Source: Barnesiella sp. An55
GTDB lineage: Bacteria; Bacteroidota; Bacteroidia; Bacteroidales; Barnesiellaceae
DNA: 64,000 nucleotides
Assembly: GCF_002161555.1 (NCBI RefSeq)
Contig: NZ_NFHZ01000004.1
Span: forward strand, 1 to 64,000
Reading direction: 5' to 3'
Position 1 is the first letter of the stretch. Each line of letters begins with the position of its first letter. This document shows, one piece after another, positions 16,913 to 24,444 of the stretch. The translations under genes and the position numbers were made by a program. Below the pieces are notes generated by a model. That model saw only the letters and a list, made by a program, of their open reading frames with translations, ran no database searches and was not told the origin of the DNA.

Positions 16913-17269
16913 ATGGCTGTTATGAAACAAATTCTGTTGCTGTTGTTATTGACATTGTCGGCCTTGGCATTTGCTCAAGACGATTACTACATGAAAAAGG
17001 CCGAGAGCTACCAGCGCGAAGCTGAGTATTACCAGAAAAAAGCCGAAGGCTATCGCCGCGAAGCTGCCTACTATCTGAAAAAAGCCGAGGGCTACCAACG
17101 CGAGGCGGCTTATTATTCCAAGCGGGGCGATCTCGACCGGTCCCGAACATACATGCGTTATGCCGAGGATGCCATGGACCGGTATAAAACTCAATTGAAG
17201 TATGCCTCTGATGCCGATGATCGGGCGGCGATGTATTTGCGTTGGGCGTCTGATGCGTTGCGACGATAG
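16913..17269 (+). CDS. Small secreted repeat protein
   Basis: 118 residues. A signal peptide (MKQILLLLLLTLSALAFAQ, from an ATG at 16913 or 16922) is followed by three exact-length 14-residue repeats of the form YYxKKAExYxREAx, then a less regular helical tail rich in Tyr, Arg and Asp. Function unknown. The amphipathic repeats would give a Tyr-striped helix or coiled coil in the periplasm. It is the last gene before the strong terminator at 17397, so it closes the operon, though the 42-base gap before it could hold a secondary start site. Confidence 0.78.
   Translation: MAVMKQILLLLLLTLSALAFAQDDYYMKKAESYQREAEYYQKKAEGYRREAAYYLKKAEGYQREAAYYSKRGDLDRSRTYMRYAEDAMDRYKTQLKYASDADDRAAMYLRWASDALRR
16985..17110 (+). 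repeat. Three tandem 42-base (14-residue) units
   Basis: In-frame units at 16985-17026, 17027-17068 and 17069-17110 encode YYMKKAESYQREAE, YYQKKAEGYRREAA and YYLKKAEGYQREAA. Third-position differences show the repeat is maintained at protein level. Confidence 0.9.
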
Positions 17270-17396
17270 CTTTTCGTAGAGAATAGCGATTCGGTTTTTC
17301 CCGTAACTCTCGGGGGCCCTTGGCCGAATACTGAAAATAGGTGGAGAGTCTGGGGGATAGCTCTACCGGATAATGCATGATGCGAATTTTTTGATG

Positions 17397-17434
17397 AATC
17401 TGCCTGTTGGGTGATCACAGGCAGATTTTTTTTT
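17397..17434 (+). terminator. Rho-independent terminator ending the accessory operon
   Basis: A perfect 11-base stem (AATCTGCCTGT / ACAGGCAGATT) with a 9-base loop runs into a stretch of T residues at 17425-17434. It lies 130 bases after the last operon gene and upstream of the WG-repeat gene, so it separates the two transcripts. Confidence 0.92.
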
Positions 17435-17514
17435 GCGCCATGATAGAACGTGCCATGGGCTTTACTCTTATTGTGAAACAATCAAATGTATCAAGTAATA
17501 ATTGTAGAACGACT

Positions 17515-18666
17515 ATGAAATGGTTGACTCGGATTTTTCAGGCTCTGCTGGGAGTAGTAGCCTTGTTGTGTACATCGCTTGTCGTTATGGGACGTTGGGC
17601 GTGGAGTGTGTTGAAACGGTGGTGGAGACGGTGCTCTCGATGGGTGCGCTTCTCGATAGCAACTGCTTTTCTCTTGATCGGTATAGGGTTTGCAACGCTT
17701 GTCGGATATATCATGTATGACGATTCTTTCGGGCGAACTCATTGGGGCGACGACCAGATATCGGAAGCCGTGGTTGTTCACCTCTTCCGGGACGACACCT
17801 ATCGGGTATATAACCAGTTAACAGGCCGATACACTACCCCTAAGCTCAACTGGGTATCGGTACCTCCCGAAAGAGATACGTTGGCCGTTATTGCCCGTGC
17901 AGGAAAGAGAGGCTTTATCAGTATCAATACCGGCGATATGATTATCGAGCCTCAGTATCAAAAGGCCTGGGTATTTTCCGAAGGATTGGGGGCGGTTGTC
18001 TCTAATGGAAAAATCGGCTTTATCAATGCCCGTAACGAGGTGGTTATACCTTTTCAGTATGACTATGTCGCATCACGAGACCAAGACATAGACTACCTCT
18101 TCCGCAACGGCTATTGTACCATGACCGACTCGAAAGGACGTTGTGGCCTTATCGATACAACGGGCCGTTGGGTAGTGACACCGGCGTATGACCAGGTTTG
18201 GACTCCGCATTGCACTGGGTACCGCATTGTCATCAACGATTGTAAATATGGCTTGCTTGATCCCTCGGGTCGCCTCGTTTATCCAGCCGAATATGATCAT
18301 ATCGATCTTGCCGACGAGGGCACGGGCATCATCTTGGCCAAAGACGGGAAGAAGTGGCAAGTCGATTTCGATGGCCATGTTGTGCAACCTTTTATGTATG
18401 ACGAGTCCATTTTACTGGATTATCCGGTTGGTTACTCCGAGAGTGGTGAGGTGCTTTATGCCCATTCCAATTACTTGATTTATGAGGTCTCCTTGATGTA
18501 TGGCATCATGAACAGTATCACAGGGCAGCCTATTACCCCGGCTATTTATCTGAATGTCGCCATGTTGTCGCCCACCCTGTTTGAGGTGGAAGACGCTCGC
18601 CACGACAAGCATTTGTTGGATACTCACGGGAATGTAGTCGCTAAAGAGATAGCGACTACTCGATAA
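17515..18666 (+). CDS. WG-repeat protein, membrane anchored
   Basis: 383 residues from the ATG at 17515. Longer in-frame starts would run through the terminator hairpin and are rejected. Two hydrophobic segments (about 5-25 and 45-65) flank an Arg/Trp-rich loop. The rest is a series of WG-type beta-repeats (KRGFISINTGDMIIEPQYQK; IGFINARNEVVIPFQYDYV; CGLIDTTGRWVVTPAYDQV; YGLLDPSGRLVYPAEYDHI; KKWQVDFDGHVVQPFMYDE). WG (KWG Leptospira-type) repeats build extracytoplasmic beta structures of unknown function, common in Bacteroidetes. It is unlikely to be part of the upstream operon because of the terminator. Confidence 0.85.
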   Translation: MKWLTRIFQALLGVVALLCTSLVVMGRWAWSVLKRWWRRCSRWVRFSIATAFLLIGIGFATLVGYIMYDDSFGRTHWGDDQISEAVVVHLFRDDTYRVYNQLTGRYTTPKLNWVSVPPERDTLAVIARAGKRGFISINTGDMIIEPQYQKAWVFSEGLGAVVSNGKIGFINARNEVVIPFQYDYVASRDQDIDYLFRNGYCTMTDSKGRCGLIDTTGRWVVTPAYDQVWTPHCTGYRIVINDCKYGLLDPSGRLVYPAEYDHIDLADEGTGIILAKDGKKWQVDFDGHVVQPFMYDESILLDYPVGYSESGEVLYAHSNYLIYEVSLMYGIMNSITGQPITPAIYLNVAMLSPTLFEVEDARHDKHLLDTHGNVVAKEIATTR

Positions 18667-18676
18667 ATAGGGATGG

Positions 18677-18708
18677 GAACGATCGCCTCGGACTGGAGGC
18701 GGTCGTTC
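18677..18708. terminator. Hairpin between convergent genes
   Basis: Arms GAACGATCGCCTC and GAGGCGGTCGTTC (one G-T wobble) lie between the stops of the WG-repeat gene and the oxidoreductase gene. There is no T-run on either side, so it is a probable rather than classical terminator. Confidence 0.55.
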
Positions 18709-19898
18709 TACTGGTCATACCGGGGGAAGGGCAGGGTGCGCTGTTGTCGTATCGACTCTTTGGAGTAGGGCGATACAGCTGCCCAGATAGCCATGTCGAT
18801 GAGAGTAGCCGGGTAGGTTTCGCGACCGAGCAGCGCTTCGCCCAACACCCGTAGCATGATGTAGTCCATGCCTTGGTGATGGGCATCATATCGAAGGGCT
18901 TCGGATTCCCATTGCTGCCAGTACCGGTGTTTGTACCGGGCTATGTAGCCGTTCTCGGGCTCCCACTCTTCGGCCGGGCTCTTCCCTTCGATGTAAACAG
19001 AGTGCTTGTCGGCATTCCAGACTCCGCCGGTTCCCTCCACTTCGTAGTTGAGTGAGCGGGGGCGGGGCAGGGTGGTGTCGTGCAGCAGAGTGATTTGTGC
19101 TCCCGACTCGGCTTGTAGAATCGAGGTGACTACGTCGCCCATCTCGAAGGTGCGATTTATCTGGTCGGGGTTGATGCCTTTTCGCCGGGCGATGCAGGAG
19201 CGTAGCCCCAGTCCCGGGGTAGTGGCAAATGAGGTGATGCTTTTGATGTGGTCGGTGCGGTTTATGCCGAGGAAAAGACAGAGGGGGGCCAGTCCGTGGG
19301 TGGGGTAGAGATCGCCGTTTTGGGTCTCGTAGTAGTGCGATCGCCACTCGGCCTCGGTGCCGTTGTGAGCCCCGAAGTTTCCCTCTTCGTCGATGAGTAT
19401 GTGGGTGAGGTCGTGCCGGTAGCCGCCTTGCAGGAATACCAGTTGACCGAACAGTCCCGCCTGCACCATGTTGTAGATGGCCAGTATGTCGTCCATGAAC
19501 AGGGTATTTTCGAGAGGAAATACCTGTCGGCCGCATTGTTGGCTTTGTCGGATGAGTTCGGGGTATTCATCGGCCGTGAGAGCCCCTTTGACCTCCAGGG
19601 CCACATGGCTGCCCGCTTGTAGTGCATAGAGCGCCTGTGCTTTGTGCAGATGCCAGGGCGAAGCGACAATCGTGAGATCGGGGTGCTGCTCGTCGAGCAT
19701 GCGACGATAGTCGTCGGCTCCCGTATTGTAAACCGGAGGAATAGGTTGTTCGGTAAAAAGCGTGGCGAGGGTCGCGGGCAGACGGGGCGACAGGTCGCTC
19801 ACGCCTACGATTTCGAATACTGCGATATGTTGCAGTAGAGATATCAGGTACCGTCCTCGATAACCGGCACCGATAACGACAGTGCGTATCTTTTTCAT
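18708..19898 (-). CDS. Gfo/Idh/MocA oxidoreductase, GH109-like
   Basis: 396 residues. An N-terminal Rossmann fold carries the NAD-binding GAGYRG motif (residues 11-16), then the conserved EVKGA (usual EKP/EVP) segment and a C-terminal alpha/beta domain. The motif GDLYPTHGLAPLCLFLGI is characteristic of GH109 alpha-N-acetylgalactosaminidase-like members, which cleave glycosides by an NAD-dependent redox mechanism. Most Bacteroides GH109 proteins have a Tat or lipoprotein signal; here the protein starts directly at the Rossmann strand (MKKIRTVVIGAG), so it is likely cytoplasmic. A simple sugar dehydrogenase role is the alternative. It has its own good promoter (19978-20009). Confidence 0.87.
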   Translation of the reverse strand: MKKIRTVVIGAGYRGRYLISLLQHIAVFEIVGVSDLSPRLPATLATLFTEQPIPPVYNTGADDYRRMLDEQHPDLTIVASPWHLHKAQALYALQAGSHVALEVKGALTADEYPELIRQSQQCGRQVFPLENTLFMDDILAIYNMVQAGLFGQLVFLQGGYRHDLTHILIDEEGNFGAHNGTEAEWRSHYYETQNGDLYPTHGLAPLCLFLGINRTDHIKSITSFATTPGLGLRSCIARRKGINPDQINRTFEMGDVVTSILQAESGAQITLLHDTTLPRPRSLNYEVEGTGGVWNADKHSVYIEGKSPAEEWEPENGYIARYKHRYWQQWESEALRYDAHHQGMDYIMLRVLGEALLGRETYPATLIDMAIWAAVSPYSKESIRQQRTLPFPRYDQ

Positions 19899-19977
19899 GG
19901 CACGATAAAATTGCGTATGTGTGTGAATTCTTTACAAAGGATAAGTTCATCATGGACAAACTTTATCCTATCTTTTT

Positions 19978-20009
19978 CAAAGATACGAAAAGAAGAGTGT
20001 AGAGACAAA
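19978..20009 (-). promoter_or_regulatory. Bacteroidetes-type promoter for the GH109-like gene
   Basis: On the - strand: TTTG at 20009-20006, a 20-base spacer, then TATCTTTG at 19985-19978, all matching consensus. The leader of about 70 bases contains an imperfect inverted repeat (GGATAAGTT ... AACTTTATCC, about 19939-19969) that could be a hairpin or operator. Confidence 0.75.
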
Positions 20010-20126
20010 TGAGAAATGAAGTTTTTAACATAGGTTTGTTCTTCTGTTCTTGTGTCGAAACTAAAAAGTAAGAGAATAGTGGGGAGCTCCCGTTAGAGAT
20101 CCTTTATATAATATATATTCGCTTTT

Positions 20127-20159
20127 TTTGCGAATTTTCCGAAAACTATTGTATCTTTG
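20127..20159 (+). promoter_or_regulatory. Promoter of the higBA toxin-antitoxin operon
   Basis: TTTG at 20127-20130, a 21-base spacer and TATCTTTG at 20152-20159 form a consensus Bacteroidetes promoter. The expected start of transcription is only a few bases before the first ATG at 20170, so the toxin message would have almost no leader. Confidence 0.8.
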
Positions 20160-20169
20160 TTGTTGTAAA

Positions 20170-20493
20170 ATGATGATGATGGAAGTTAATTTTAAGGAAG
20201 AGTATTTGAAACGATTATATACCGAAGGGAAATCGGATAAGAAGCATCGCTATCAACCTCATGTTATTCGTAAGTATATACGTGTAATTGCCTTGATGAT
20301 AGAGTTGCCCGATGTACTGTCTCTATCGACGTATAATTCGTTGAGATATGAACGATTGAAAGGAGATAAAGCGGGTCTTTCATCGGTGCGGGTTAATGAC
20401 CAATATCGAATAGAATTTGAAGAATTTACCAAAGATGGAGAAACTATTGCAACCATATGTTGTATAACTGATTTGTCGAACCACTATGAATAG
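20170..20493 (+). CDS. higB: HigB-family toxin (RelE/ParE-like RNase)
   Basis: 107 residues from the first of four consecutive ATG codons (20170, 20173, 20176, 20179). An upstream TTG-initiated extension would cover the promoter and is rejected. The sequence fits the HigB/RelE fold: KRLYTEGKSDKKHRYQPHVI, LRYERLKGDKAGLSSVRVND, QYRIEFEEF and the terminal CCITDLSNHYE. HigB toxins cut mRNA on the ribosome; the conserved basic, His and Tyr residues near the C-terminus (NHY) are present. The antitoxin follows in the usual HigBA (toxin first) order with an 8-base overlap. The pair is probably autoregulated from the promoter at 20127. Confidence 0.9.
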   Translation: MMMMEVNFKEEYLKRLYTEGKSDKKHRYQPHVIRKYIRVIALMIELPDVLSLSTYNSLRYERLKGDKAGLSSVRVNDQYRIEFEEFTKDGETIATICCITDLSNHYE

Positions 20494-20842
20494 GATGATT
20501 ATGAATACTGAAAAGAATAATATTGAAATGTGTGCGAATAAATTGATTCCTGCCTATCCTACTCATCCGGGTGAAATATTAAAGGAAGAGATTGAGTACA
20601 GAGGGATTTCACAACGTAAATTGGCTTCACAAATGGGGATGCAGTATTCGGTCTTGAACGAGATTCTCAATGCCCATCGTCCGCTGACAGAGAAAACTGC
20701 TTTATTGTTTGAGGCCGCATTGGGGGTGGATGCCGAGCCATTGATGCAGTTGCAGCTAAAATATAATATGCAGGCGACCAAAAAAGATAAATCGTTTATG
20801 AAGAGGTTGGCCCAGGTTCGTGAGGTCGCTGCGATTCTTTAG
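20486..20842 (+). CDS. higA: HigA-family antitoxin
   Basis: 118 residues, with possible internal starts at 20495 and 20501. The family signature HPGEILKEEIEYRGIS is followed by a helix-turn-helix (QRKLASQMGMQYSVLNEILN), the conserved HRPLTEKTALLFEAALGVD segment and a short C-terminal helix. HigA binds and neutralises HigB and represses the shared promoter. The start codon lies upstream of the higB stop, consistent with translational coupling. Confidence 0.92.
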   Translation: MNRMIMNTEKNNIEMCANKLIPAYPTHPGEILKEEIEYRGISQRKLASQMGMQYSVLNEILNAHRPLTEKTALLFEAALGVDAEPLMQLQLKYNMQATKKDKSFMKRLAQVREVAAIL

Positions 20843-20932
20843 ATTTTAGACCTTTCTATTGAGATAGTGGCCGTGAACTAATGGCGACAGTCGATTGTTA
20901 TAGGTGGAGTTTAATCTAAAAAAAGAAGAACT

Positions 20933-21445
20933 ATGGCAAAAGAAAGTGTCGCTATTTTGAAAGGAAAGATTGATGTGGTAGAGGTCCTCGCTGAGTTGAA
21001 CGCGGCTCTGTCGGAGGAGTGGTTGGCATTTTATCAATACTGGGTTGGTGCCTTGGTGGTGAAGGGAGCGATGCGGGGCGATGTGCAACGCGAGTTTCAG
21101 GAACACGCTTTGGAGGAGTTTGAACATGCCAAGTTGTTGGCTGACCGCATTGTCGAACTCGAGGGGATGCCGGTGCTCGACCCCAAGCAGTGGTTCGAGT
21201 TGGCCAAGTGTCCCTATACTGCGCCTACCGATACCGATGTTGTCAAGGTGTTGAAACAGAATGTGGCAGCCGAGCGTTGCGCCATATTGCGCTACCAAAC
21301 GATTGCGACCTTGACCGATGGTAAGGATTTCACGACGTGTGATATGGCCAAGCATATCCTGGCCGAGGAGGAAGATCACGAACAGGATTTGCAGGACTAT
21401 CTCGACGATATTGCACATATGAAGTTGTATGTGTCTGAGAAATAG
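20933..21445 (+). CDS. Dps-like ferritin (thioferritin / DPSL type)
   Basis: 170 residues, a four-helix ferritin-like protein. Likely di-iron ligands are E28/E29 (SEEWLAFYQYW), E62 and H65 (EEFEH), E114 (AAERC) and E147 and H149 (EEEDHE). Cysteines at 93, 116 and 136, with C116 directly beside the ligand helix, fit the Dps-like (DPSL) proteins of archaea and Bacteroides that carry a cysteine pair near the ferroxidase site. It should oxidise and store iron with peroxide and protect DNA during oxygen exposure, as expected for an anaerobe. The gene stands alone and ends at a shared terminator hairpin. Confidence 0.88.
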   Translation: MAKESVAILKGKIDVVEVLAELNAALSEEWLAFYQYWVGALVVKGAMRGDVQREFQEHALEEFEHAKLLADRIVELEGMPVLDPKQWFELAKCPYTAPTDTDVVKVLKQNVAAERCAILRYQTIATLTDGKDFTTCDMAKHILAEEEDHEQDLQDYLDDIAHMKLYVSEK

Positions 21446-21476
21446 ATTTTTGGTTTATTTTTAAGGTTAGAAGAAC

Positions 21477-21511
21477 AAAGGCAGAATCCCCGGATTGGGG
21501 ACTCTGCCTTT
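21477..21511. terminator. Bidirectional terminator between ferritin and portal-like genes
   Basis: Arms AAAGGCAGAATCCCC and GGGGACTCTGCCTTT (one wobble) with a 5-base loop lie between two convergent genes. T/A runs at both edges allow function on either strand. Confidence 0.8.
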
Positions 21512-21539
21512 GTGTTGTGTAGAATTTGTTTCGTTTCGA

Positions 21540-23462
21540 CTATCCTTGCGTGTATTCTTGTATGGGAGGCAGGTTGCTGCCGCTCGGAGCCGTGGTGTTG
21601 GCCATATTGTTGGCCTCGGCGGCTGCCTGCATCTGTTCGAGCTGGCTTTGCCGAATCGATTGCAACAGTTTGTCGGCAAAGGGGAAGGCTCCGTTTTCCA
21701 GCAACATTTCGAGCGAAATTTTTCCGCTGCGGAACAGCTCCATGAGAAACTCGTTTGAGGCCATGCGCAGGGCCGGGGTCGAGAGGGCTTCGGCAATGGA
21801 GAGGTCGAACTCGGTATTGCGCACCTCTTCGGGGGTGTAGGTCGAGGCATCTTTGCCCAGGCTATTCCCTACGATGGTTTGGTAGCGGGCATCGGTGTAG
21901 AACTGCTGGATCGTTTTCATGATTTTGATATCGCGATCTTCGCGGAATGTCTTGAACGACTCGAAGAGGTCGAGCAGATTGGCCGAGGAGTATTGTATCT
22001 GTTGGGTGTAGAGCGACGAGGGGGTGCCGCTTGGGGCTGCTTTCCCTTGCATGGCGCCGTGGACTCCCGAGATATCTTCGAACAGTCGCATTTGCAGCGA
22101 GAGCATTTCATAGGCTCCCACCTGGGTGGCATTGACGGCAATCTGCTGGGGCATGGGTGAGCCGGGGCGTGGCCTGAAGAGGATGATGCCGTTGTATTTG
22201 GTCCATTCGTCGGCAATCTCCTCGATCGTCATGCCGTCGGGGATTTGGTCTTCGGGGAAGAGCAGAACGCCCTTGGCGCTCGACCCCATGATAAAGTCGA
22301 TCATGGTGATGAGGCGGTTGATATAGCGCTGCTGGTCGATGACATCCTCGACAAAGGCATGTACTTCGCCGTCGATGAGGGGATAGAGTTTGAACACATA
22401 GGGGTGTTCGCCGTGCCAGTAGGGAGTTTCGCCTTCGTCGAGCAGATCGCCCAGCGGCGAGAAGAATCGGTAACGCCAGGTTTGGGTTACGCCCCACTCG
22501 GTTTCGATAAGAGGTACCGATTCTTCTGTCCTACCCATTTGTCGGGCCGATTCCTTGCGGGCTTTATTTTCTTTTTCGATGGATGAGGCTTCGGAGGTGG
22601 GCAGACTGTAGTATTCGCCCGAGGCGAAGTCGTGACAGTTGATTACCTCGCGGCTCTCGAGTTTCCACACTTCGATCACGCGGCACATGTCGGGGACCGA
22701 TGGCATGAAGAAGTCGAGTCGGTCGATAGCTCGGGCTGTGAGGTTTTCGAAGTTGTGACGCACCGATTCGTTGCTGGCTTCGGAGTAGATATTGCGTAGC
22801 TGGACGGCTCGTTGTCGCGACCCGAACGAGAATCGCGATATAACCTCGGCGATGGTCATGTCGTGCAGTTCGCCAATGAGGGTGCAGTCCCAATGGCGAC
22901 TATCCTCCATGGCATTGAAGAATATGCGGTTGGGATTAATCTCGTCGATCCATACATCGGTCTTTCCCCGACGATAGCCGTAGCCTATCTTCTGGAAGCA
23001 GATGCCCGAGATGAGAAACTCTTCGAGGGTGCGGCTGTCGAGCTCTTGCAGCCGGTTGTGCTGGTAGGCATATTGCACAGCCGCACTCATGAGTTCGCCC
23101 AGATTCTGCTCTTGCCGGTCGCGGGCCACGCACACGGGTTGAGTCTGATTACTTCGGAATTGACCCAGCACAGCCTTGACCATTTGACGGATGAGATTGT
23201 TTTTCAACGGCACTTTGCCTTGCTGTCGGATATACTCCTCTTCACTCATTACCCGGCCATCGGGAAGTTTTATCAGGTCGTTCCACTGTTTCCCGTAGGT
23301 GTAGTCGCGGTTTCGTTTTCGTTTGAGTCTGAAATGCTCTATCTCTTCCCAAGCCTTTTGCGCTTGCAGCAGGATGGGATAGTCGTCCCGTTTGATTTCG
23401 GCATTGGCCTTGGAGCGACTCTTTTTCCCCATCGTTGGGACTTTGTACGAATGATTTGCCAT
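21540..23462 (-). CDS. Solitary phage portal-like protein
   Basis: 640 residues without signal peptide. The layout resembles P22/crAss-like podovirus portal proteins: a basic N-terminus, RKRNRDYTYGKQWND, then PLKNNLIRQMVKAVLGQFRSNQTQP, QELDSRTLEEFLISGICF, a beta-rich wing (WIDEINPNRIFFNAMEDSR), INRLITMIDFIMGSSAKGVL, DISGVHGAMQGKAAPSG and a Gln/Ala-rich helical C-terminus. Portals form the dodecameric DNA gate of a phage head. No terminase, capsid, scaffold, integrase or lysis gene is adjacent; neighbours are a ferritin gene and an outer-membrane protein gene. The reading frame is intact over nearly 2 kb. It is either a relic kept by chance or a domesticated phage gene. The family call is from memory of motifs, not from a search. 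Confidence 0.75.
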   Translation of the reverse strand: MANHSYKVPTMGKKSRSKANAEIKRDDYPILLQAQKAWEEIEHFRLKRKRNRDYTYGKQWNDLIKLPDGRVMSEEEYIRQQGKVPLKNNLIRQMVKAVLGQFRSNQTQPVCVARDRQEQNLGELMSAAVQYAYQHNRLQELDSRTLEEFLISGICFQKIGYGYRRGKTDVWIDEINPNRIFFNAMEDSRHWDCTLIGELHDMTIAEVISRFSFGSRQRAVQLRNIYSEASNESVRHNFENLTARAIDRLDFFMPSVPDMCRVIEVWKLESREVINCHDFASGEYYSLPTSEASSIEKENKARKESARQMGRTEESVPLIETEWGVTQTWRYRFFSPLGDLLDEGETPYWHGEHPYVFKLYPLIDGEVHAFVEDVIDQQRYINRLITMIDFIMGSSAKGVLLFPEDQIPDGMTIEEIADEWTKYNGIILFRPRPGSPMPQQIAVNATQVGAYEMLSLQMRLFEDISGVHGAMQGKAAPSGTPSSLYTQQIQYSSANLLDLFESFKTFREDRDIKIMKTIQQFYTDARYQTIVGNSLGKDASTYTPEEVRNTEFDLSIAEALSTPALRMASNEFLMELFRSGKISLEMLLENGAFPFADKLLQSIRQSQLEQMQAAAEANNMANTTAPSGSNLPPIQEYTQG

Positions 23463-23620
23463 AGTTGGTCTTGTTTTTTAGTTTGATGCAAAGAAAACAG
23501 AGAAGAGTCGTCTTTTTTTGGCGTGATGATACAATGTGTGTATGGGGAATTTTGTCGGCTTGGGTACGAGGACCGTCTGGATCGCTTTTTAAAAAAAGGA
23601 ATAAAAAATATGATGAAATG

Positions 23621-23653
23621 TTTCGGGAATCGATTTTTTAATCATTATATTTG
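23621..23653 (+). promoter_or_regulatory. Promoter of the outer-membrane beta-barrel gene
   Basis: TTTC at 23621-23624 (one mismatch to TTTG), a 21-base spacer and a perfect TATATTTG at 23646-23653. The leader to the ATG at 23771 is about 110 bases. Confidence 0.6.
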
Positions 23654-23770
23654 TTCCTGTTTCGTATGCGAGGCGGTGGACTCTTTTTGGGGGGTTGGCC
23701 GTAGTTCTCCCCCGCAGAGAAAAATAAAAATACCCTTTGGAGAACCGGGTATAACAAATGATTGAAAGCT

Positions 23771-24373
23771 ATGAAAAAGATTTTGTTGGCGGCTTTTGCC
23801 GTCGTGATGTGTGTAGGCGGAGCTTTTGCCCAGTTGTCTATGGGTCCGAAAGTGGGGCTCAATGTAAGTTCGGTAACCGGTGACGGTACCAACTATCGAG
23901 CCGGTGTAAACGTGGGTATCTTTGGTAATTATCGCATCAATAATCTGTTTGCGATTCAGCCCGAGTTTCTCTATTCGATGCAGGGTACTGCATTTGATGA
24001 TGTGACTATTGCCCGGAAAACATTGAAATCGAGCTATACTTCCCACTATCTCAATATTCCGGTATTGTTGAAAGTCTATCCATGGCGAGGCTTGAATGTG
24101 CAGGTGGGGCCCCAATTTGGATTCTGTGTTGACGATGAATATAAATTGAAGGTAGGCGATGAGGAGATTTCGTCTAACGACCTTAAACAGTATGGTTATG
24201 ACAGCAAAGCCAACGTCTTTGATTTTGCTATTGCCTTGGGTTTGGGCTATGAGTTCGATTTTGGAATGACGATAGATGCCCGCTATAACTTTGGCTTAAC
24301 CAATATCTATGAGAATGAAGATGGCAAGAATACCATGTTTATGCTCTCACTGGGATATAAGTTTGATTTTTAA
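23771..24373 (+). CDS. Small outer-membrane beta-barrel (porin family)
   Basis: 200 residues from the ATG at 23771; a TTG at 23762 would only add three residues before the signal peptide. The signal peptide MKKILLAAFAVVMCVGGAFA is followed by a beta-barrel of the OMP_b-brl_2 type (SMGPKVGLNVSSVTG, GIFGNYRINNLFAIQPEFLY, SSYTSHYLNIPVLLKVYPWR, LNVQVGPQFGF) and a typical final strand ending in YKFDF with terminal Phe. Bacteroidetes carry many such 8-strand barrels of unknown specific role. It stands alone between a promoter and a terminator. Confidence 0.9.
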   Translation: MKKILLAAFAVVMCVGGAFAQLSMGPKVGLNVSSVTGDGTNYRAGVNVGIFGNYRINNLFAIQPEFLYSMQGTAFDDVTIARKTLKSSYTSHYLNIPVLLKVYPWRGLNVQVGPQFGFCVDDEYKLKVGDEEISSNDLKQYGYDSKANVFDFAIALGLGYEFDFGMTIDARYNFGLTNIYENEDGKNTMFMLSLGYKFDF

Positions 24374-24390
24374 GGGTCTAAAATATATAA

Positions 24391-24429
24391 CAAAAAGGAG
24401 GAAGAGCATAAGGTTCTTCCTCCTTTTTG
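24391..24429. terminator. Bidirectional terminator between porin-family gene and miaA
   Basis: A perfect 15-base stem CAAAAAGGAGGAAGA / TCTTCCTCCTTTTTG with a short loop; the T-rich ends on both strands serve both convergent genes. Confidence 0.9.
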
Positions 24430-24444
24430 TTTGTCAGGTGCCGA

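Noticed and set aside
17407-17514. N-terminal extension of the WG-repeat protein
   Set aside because: It would be translated through the terminator hairpin and adds no signal or domain; the ATG at 17515 is better.
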